Below, piece after piece: positions 57,600 to 64,000 of a stretch of DNA of 64,000 nucleotides (positions are counted from its first letter, which is position 1; every line of letters begins with the position of its first letter). Under the pieces are notes generated by a model. The model was not told where the DNA came from. It was given only the letters and a program-made list of their open reading frames with translations, and ran no database searches. A program made the translations under genes and the position numbers. The stretch is from Beroe forskalii. Its lineage: Eukaryota > Ctenophora > Nuda > Beroida > Beroidae. Where the stretch lies: assembly GCA_011033025.1 (NCBI GenBank), contig WFMF01000442.1:86632-150631 (forward strand). Direction: 5' to 3'.

Positions 57600-60500
57600 A
57601 CAGTTTATTTCGCAGGCACTGAACTTGGCGCATTTGAATAGTGCCGTCTTGGTTACGTGACCCAGAATTTAGAACTGACCTGGGATAGAAACTGAAACAC
57701 TAATTGAAACTGAAACTTCTAGTTCATGAAATCTGGAGGCGACTCTCCATGATATGTACTCATGAGTGTTTCAAGTTTTCAAGTCTGTAGGTGCTTCAGT
57801 TTCTATCCCAGGTCAACAGACTTGAAACTTCTAGTTCATGAAATCTGGGGGGGTCCACCGGCCAACGGCCAACGGCCAATTGGCCGAAATTGAAAATTTT
57901 TTAGACGGTTGGCCGGTTGGCCGTTTTTTTATTTTTGATATTTACGCTCTTTAGGGGGGTCCAATAAAAAAACTCCCAGAGAGAAAGTTGTTTGTAATAG
58001 TTCTAAGAACACATCTGAGTACATTTGAAGACACTAATATCGAAAAAAATGTGATATTAAAAATAATTTAGCTCATTTTCGTACAGTCTAGTACTTTTAG
58101 CAACTCATGGACCAGGATCATCCTACTGCTAACATCTAAATAGGTTCACCAAGAGGTATTGAATATGTTCCAGTGGCCGGGAAAGTACTTGAGTGCTTGA
58201 AAAAAAATCTCCTTGCGTGAGGGCTCCTTAATTCTGATGAAAGGGATTGCCAATTAATAAGACTGCGGCACAGAGTCCTGACATTGGACTATTGGAGCTG
58301 AAGTTGGCTTCCCAGAATTCTGTCAACCTCAAGGCCCTGCAACCAGTTTCAACCACTAATATCACCTTTCCACAACTTATATTACCTCCTTCAACACCAG
58401 TGCTCCCTTCAGCTTCACCTCCTGACTTCATTCTTCCACCGTCGTTCTTTCCAGTACAGCCCTCTTTGCCCCAATTTAGCCCTGAAAGTGCCCCTGCCCA
58501 TCTAGTCGCCCTGCCTCAGTGCCTCACACTATAGTACCATGGATTCCTCAGCCCTGTCCCGCCTTAGTACCTTGGCCTCCTCCTCAACTTCCTCATGATC
58601 AGCCACTGCTCCTCAACTTCGTTCTAAGTCTTCTATCCATGGACCATTCTCCTCCTCAGTCTTTTCATCCTGTCCTGCAGCCCTGTCCAATGGATTCCTT
58701 GTTCATCCCAATCGAGTGTTGCAGAAACCACCAACTCCCCCTTCTGCTGCACACAGATCTATCCCTCTACCTGGGTACAAACCTTGGTGCCTAGACGAAT
58801 CACTTAGCCTGCACATCCTGGATATGATGGTACATCTGGTCTCCATGCTACAACAGATCCCTACCTTTACCAGATAGTTCCTCTATCTCTCTATCATAGG
58901 CACCTCATCATTGTATCATTGGACACCTTATGGTTAATGACGGCCTTACTGTACACACTACACATCTACATAGGGGGAATTCACCCGGACCAGGTGGCCA
59001 GGTGCTTCCTCTGCTCAGAGCACCATAAAACTGGTTAAGGGACATTTAACCCCCCAACATTACATCACCTACTTCAGTACAGCAAATCTGTAGAGGAAAG
59101 CGGGGGATCAAACATCACAGTTCGAGGATTGCAGCGACATTAACCCCCCCGGCATTGCATTCCTTGATGAACCAACACAGATCAAACGCAATAATCCGCA
59201 GCTTATTCAAGGTCTTTAAGTGGGATGAACCTCTCCTGAACCAAGATGTTCCGTGCCTACAGAGGAGACGTGATCAAGCCATTTGCCCTGGAAACAAGGA
59301 GGAACGAGAGGATCCAGATCCTCATCCGGAACTACTCCAGACCTACTGCTGACAGCTTCCTGACTATGACTATATGTCTTATAGATCAAGTGTTGGGGGT
59401 GTATTGTCGGAGGGTCAAATGAATTGCATGCCGCACTACAAAAAGGCCTGAGCCAATCCTAGGAATCATTGCAAACTATATGGCCTTAGTACTTGGAGTG
59501 CATAAACTATTTAGGACTGCTAGGCAAGCTGGCAAGGGCTCGTGAATGTCATCTCTAGGTCATATACATGCAGGGAGACAGTCAATAGAATCGTTTGTTT
59601 CATACATGAACAGGAAATAGTTCCAGGCGTGGCAGGGAATCAGGGATAAAACAACATGACTATACTGCAATGGATTTTTAAGACTATAAGGGAAGAACCT
59701 TACAGGTGGGATGGTCTACACTTGAACTTATCAAGGGTTAATCTACATATTATCCTAGATCATTAACAAATTTCAAAAGTTGATTTTGGCACCATAAAAA
59801 AGCATTATATAAACATATGGAGCTTGGGCCTTCTTCAAGCACCAGGGCTAACTTCAACTGTTTCAACGACCTTGATTGACACATTTGACACCCCCCACCA
59901 ATCAAATTAGCAGGAAAATACCAGTTATAGAAATTGTGACAACTTTTTCTCTCACAACTTTCAACTATAATGCTTCTGGACGAAACCAGGGATGAAAAAG
60001 GAAAAAAACGGCCAACCGGCCAACGGCCAATTGGCCGAAACACCAAATTTTTAAGACGGTTGGCCGTTGGCCGGTGGACCCCCCCCCCCCCAAATCTGGA
60101 GGCGACTCTCCATGATATGCACTCATGAGTGTTTCAACTTTTCAAGTCTGAAGGTGCTTCAGTTTCTATCCCAGGTCAACAGACTTGAAACTTCTAGTTC
60201 ATGAAATCTGGAGGCGACTCTCCATGATATGCACTCATGAGTGTTTCAACTTTTCAAGTCTGAAGGTGCTTCAATTTCTATCCCAGGTCAACAGACTTGA
60301 AACTTCTAGTTCATGAAATCTGGAGGCGACTCTCCATGATATGCACTCATGAGTGTTTCAACTTTTCAAGTCTGAAGGTGCTTCAGTTTCTATCCCAGGT
60401 CAACAGACTTGAAACTTCTAGTTCATGAAATCTGGAGGCGACTCTCCATGATATGCACTCATGAGTGTTTCAACTTTTCAAGTCTGAAGGTGCTTCAATT

Positions 60501-60810
60501 TCTATCCCAGGTCAACAGACTTGAAACTTCTAGTTCATGAAATCTGGAGGCGACTCTCCATGATATGCACTCATGAGTGTTTCAACTTTTCAAGTCTGAA
60601 GGTGCTTCAATTTCTATCCCAGGTCAACAGACTTGAAACTTCTTATAGTTCATGAAATTTGGGTCGACACTCCAGAGTCCAGACATAGTATGTACTTATG
60701 AGTTTTTCAACTTTTCAAGTCTGTAGGTGATTCAGTAGCGCCTGTCCCAGGTCAGATCAAAGTTTTGGGTCCCGTGACCAAGCCGGCACTTTTCAAATGC
60801 GCCGAGTATA
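57600..60810. mobile_element. Foldback element with 112-bp tandem units (right arm), carrying a nested transposon
   Basis: Counterpart of 35139-35577. The units (ATCTGGAGGCGACTCTCC ... GTTCATG) are nearly identical to one another across about six copies at 60092-60660, so the array expanded recently in this arm. Confidence 0.75.
57849..60091. mobile_element. 2243-bp TIR transposon with 8-bp TSD and GGCCAAC subterminal repeats
   Basis: AAATCTGG flanks it at 57841-57848 and 60092-60099. Ends GGGGGTCCACCGGCCAACGG are inverted, with several GGCCAAC/GGCCAATTGGCC motifs in each end. Interior frames (for example 58247-58534, Pro/Ser-rich) show no transposase motif that I recognise. Non-autonomous, hAT-like by TSD length only. 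Confidence 0.88.
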
Positions 60811-60832
60811 ATAATAATAATTCGGTATATAC

Positions 60833-60915
60833 CTGGTCAGACACAGTTCCCCTGTGAATCACGTAGACTGTTCCATTTCTCCCTGGGATGATTACATCAC
60901 CGAATATTGCCATAT
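60833..60915 (-). CDS. Candidate 83-nt exon, cNMP-binding-like, right arm
   Basis: Identical to 35031-35113 in sequence, acceptor AG and donor GT. The flanking intron differs by scattered substitutions (for example AAAAATCACC against AACAATCACC). Confidence 0.5.
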
Positions 60916-61789
60916 CTGAGGTGATTTTTGGAGGTTATTAGAAGGGGCCATGTTGAATAATCTTGCTAATTTGGATGATTTCGGGGTATTTGGATCAGGG
61001 TGAGTTAAAGAATTCATTGCCAAACTTAATGCTACTTGAAACCTGACGATTGACACCCTAGATACTGCAACCATTCAAGTTAGATATAAATTCAGAACAA
61101 AACATAACCAAAGTTAACATGGAAGAAAGACTGCAGAGATGGAAACGAATTTTAAGTTTTGTGAAGTTAAATCGAAAACTGATGCACAAAATACAAATAT
61201 TCAACTTTAAAAACTGTCAAATCAAATCCTAAATTGCAATTTAGCAATTTGATACCCCATTCCTGAAATTGCCTCCCTCCACATAAGTTAGCAAGTTCAT
61301 CAAAGTTTCATGTAATAACCGTGACTTAAATAATGATCCTTGATCACACAGCTTTAAAGTAAATTGATTCCACGTGCCCAAGTTATGTGGTTACATCCCC
61401 ATTTCCAGCCTTGGTGGTGCTGTCATAATTCCAATTTCAGTGTCAATATCTCGCACAAAATAACCAGAAGTTTTAAATTATTATAAAACGATTCCCATCG
61501 TATTTTGAGCTAATATCATGGGCCCAATTTCTCAATTTGGTTTAAAAGCTTTTAAGTTTGATTTATTTCATTTAATTACAAGTGCAATATGAATGGGGAA
61601 TACTGAATATTATGAACATCCCGCCGTTGTCAACACTCAACATAGCCACGTCTGTGCACGTTATGACTAATCCCAATATTCAAAAACATAATTTGAAAGA
61701 TATTTAAATCAATTATAATGTCACGCACATTTTGTCATGATCGTCAACACGAGGCAAGAAACGCACCAACCACTATGTGGAACAGGCTA

Positions 61790-62532
61790 ATAGGATTGTT
61801 AAATACGCGTATTTTTCTCCAGAAGTAAGTACGTAGTATTTTTCAATGATTTTTAGACAATGACCCCTTACTGACCCCTGCTGACCCCTATTGACCCCTC
61901 TGTTGACTTTATACTGAATCCCAGCTGACCCCCTACCGACCCCCTGTTGAACTCCTGCTGACCCCCTTTGTGATAAGGCAAAGTGAAATTTAAAGTGCAT
62001 TTAGATGATAAAAATCTCTCATGATAAGAATTGAAACAATGATCAGAAAGTGGTCAGTAACTAAAATACTAACATACTTTACATAAAAGGTGTGATACTG
62101 TTCATGGTATTTTGGTGTTGAGGGTACATCGGTCGACTGGTCATTTGCCTTATTACTTTGTGATAAGGCAAAGTGAAATTTAAAGAGCTTTTAGATGTTA
62201 AAAATCTCTCATGATAAGAACTGAGACAATGATCAGAAAGTGGTCTGTAGGGGTTCACCAGGGGGTCAGTAGGGTTCACAGTAAGCAACAGTAGGGGTCA
62301 GCGGGGGTTCAGTAGGGGGTCAGCAGGGGTTCACCAGGGGTCAGTAGGGGGCCAGCAGGGGTTCAGTAGGGGGTCAGAAGGAGGGCAGCAGGGGGTCAGT
62401 AGGGGGTCATTGGTATACCCCCTACCAAAATTTCGATGTTGCTAATACGTGAATTGGAGAGGAAAAAATACGGCGTTTTCTGCCAAAAAATACGTATTTT
62501 GTCTTATTTTAAAAAATACTTATTTAACAGCC
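61790..62532. mobile_element. Foldback element with mirrored CTGACCCC arrays (right arm)
   Basis: Counterpart of 33374-34147 in reverse orientation, with different numbers of array units on each side. Confidence 0.72.
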
Positions 62533-63147
62533 TTGGTTCGGTACGATTGCGCGGCTCGGTCTATTTTGATATTTCGATGTAATTTGTATATATCAAAAAT
62601 CGAAATATGCCGAGTTGAATTGCGCTCTCGAACCAAGCCTAGAAACGTACCGAACCTACTCAAAGCTCAGCACTGAAATTGAGTTGCAGGCCAGCGACAA
62701 TAACCAGCAATGGCACGTGATAATAATTTCCATCGGTGTGTTATTATTTAGATTTTAGAAACTTAAAACGTTGTCAGTTTGACATTTGACCATCCTATGA
62801 GAATACCTCTAACTGTTCTGAAAACCTTGGGAGTTATCGTAAGTTATGCGTCAGCAGTCAGAGAGAGGAACCGGGGTTTTCCGGGTGAGGAGGGGGTCAG
62901 CCCTTAGCTGACTTCAGATGCCAATGCTGACAGAGGGGAGGGAGGGGCCTGGGGCATTGATGCGGTGAAATGGCTAAAAAAAAACTGCTGGCAATCTGGC
63001 ATATAATATGAAACAACCCCCCTGGTCAAAAGGATATCATATCACTGATAAGCGACTATCACACCACTGTTCATCTAAGAAGCGGCACACAATGTGGGGC
63101 GAACATTTGGGACCCACATTCGTCAATATAGTTGTATGACCATCAGA

Positions 63148-64000
63148 TCTTATATATAATTTCGTAAGAGCACGTGAATAATGTCTGTTTGTGCGGGCGC
63201 ACAGTTTAAATTTGAGCTTGCCAAGAAGATATCAACTTATCAAGAGAAACGAACGGGGAAAATGTGCTTATTGGCACCGTTGCCATGGGTACTGGAAACT
63301 GCACGCAGGTTATGATCAGTTATGCGAGTGCTCTGATACGTTGCTAACTGCTGCGTCGTGGTTTTGTTAATTTTACGTCTTCTACATTTAAAATTAAAGA
63401 TTTGAAGATAGAGAATGGGTATGACTGGCATCGGGAGGACATGAGCGATAGAATTCCTTCATAAATCAGTGGCAATGGTCGGTCAATGTATTAAATCGAT
63501 GCTGAGTTGATTATTAAAATGGTTTCAACTAAATAATGTTAATCGAGCAAGTGTTCAAAGAAATTAAGATCAAGGCAAAATCAAATTGACCAAATAATTG
63601 GGCATAGAATATATATTTTTGCGAATTTGGGAATCTTGGCGTAAATCAATGCGTAATTCAAAGTTCAGTATACATGCACGGTTCTCATTTTGCAATTCAA
63701 TTAACTTCGTCATACAATTGCAATTAGACAAAACTGGCCTTCATGGTTCGGTCGTGACAAACGAATCATTAATAAATTTTGCTCCTTTATAAACTTTTTA
63801 ATATTTCCAAAATTTGCAAGTGACGAAATTTAAGCTGGCGTGAATGAAGTCTGAGTGGGCTTTGCATTAAATGTCTTCATTCTTCGATGCGGGAAAAAAT
63901 AGAAAAATTGTCTTCATAATTTCCAAGTGTTTGGGAAAACTGCAGAGGAGGGGCGTGGGCCCCCCGATCAATCTTCTTTTTTGCAGGCCCCAGGCCTGCT
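63148..64000 (+). mobile_element. Non-autonomous Helitron, third copy, cut by window end
   Basis: Starts A|TCTTATATATAATTTCG and follows the copy at 10362 through GCACGTGAATAATG and GTGCGGGCGCACAGTTT. The window ends in a hairpin (GCAGGCCCCAGGCCTGC) followed by T; CTAG would be completed two bases beyond the window. Confidence 0.85.

Larger units (their letters stand above)
56357..63147. repeat. Long inverted-repeat arm, right
   Basis: Reverse complement of 32762-36810. It is longer because of a 2243-bp transposon (57849-60091) and extra 112-bp tandem units (60092-60660). At its outer edge a Helitron is inserted at CATCAGA|T; the left arm keeps the unoccupied site between 32757 and 32758. 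Confidence 0.9.

Noticed and set aside
58247-58794. Pro/Ser-rich frames inside the 2243-bp transposon
   Set aside because: No transposase or other recognised motif and no splice context; kept only as part of the element.
32762-63147. A giant transposon with long terminal inverted repeats carrying host genes
   Set aside because: No transposase, polymerase, integrase or capsid-type gene between the arms, no target-site duplication identified, and the cargo is half of a normal host gene; an inversion between repeats explains it better.

Overview
This is nuclear DNA from a ciliated animal, probably a marine invertebrate; I cannot place it more precisely. The evidence is: genes with canonical GT-AG introns, a multi-exon orthologue of the ciliary gene EFCAB7, a rhodopsin-class GPCR, a C2H2 zinc-finger gene, and long intergenic and intronic stretches filled with Helitrons, foldback elements, MITEs and minisatellites. 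There is no bacterial-style gene packing.

Layout. (1) 1-6471 and about 39690-45853 are two same-direction copies of one segmental duplication. Each holds the 3' part of a large zinc-finger gene (+) and two conserved exons of an unrecognised gene (-). The left copy carries a 1354-bp DNA transposon with an 8-bp target-site duplication, and this transposon could be removed in frame as an intron. (2) 6653-25638 (-) holds the 3' half of an EFCAB7-like gene: calpain-III/C2-like region, EF-hand, EF-associated helices and C-terminal beta domain. Its introns carry nested Helitrons, a LINE ORF1 fragment, a 3.2-kb foldback with tRNA-like cores and several minisatellites. (3) 25640-32760 shows no gene. 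(4) 32762-36810 and 56357-63147 are long inverted-repeat arms, and each contains an identical 83-nt candidate exon. (5) Between the arms lie the full zinc-finger gene (+, about 36.9-42.65 kb), the 5' half of EFCAB7 (+, 46027-50683) and a two-exon GPCR (-, 55895-54613). (6) From 63148 a third Helitron runs off the window end.

Main results. The two EFCAB7 halves are on opposite strands. Their splice phases fit exactly across the break, and inverting only the segment between the two arms makes the gene collinear. So the window records either a real inversion or an assembly flip at the inverted repeats. Separately, many EFCAB7 exon edges are followed or preceded by tandem arrays whose unit is the exon edge plus its splice site: donors at 8166, 12411, 14577, 23517 and 50683, and an acceptor at 48928. 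I know of no description of such serial splice-site amplification in one gene. The in-frame intron-like transposon in the zinc-finger gene copy is a third case of repeats meeting splice sites.

Three apparent one-base frame breaks occur in otherwise good exons: EFCAB7 near 23535 and at 9559, and the GPCR near 55330. They could be consensus errors or early decay. EFCAB7 assignments were made by reading translations against the remembered human protein, not by a search.
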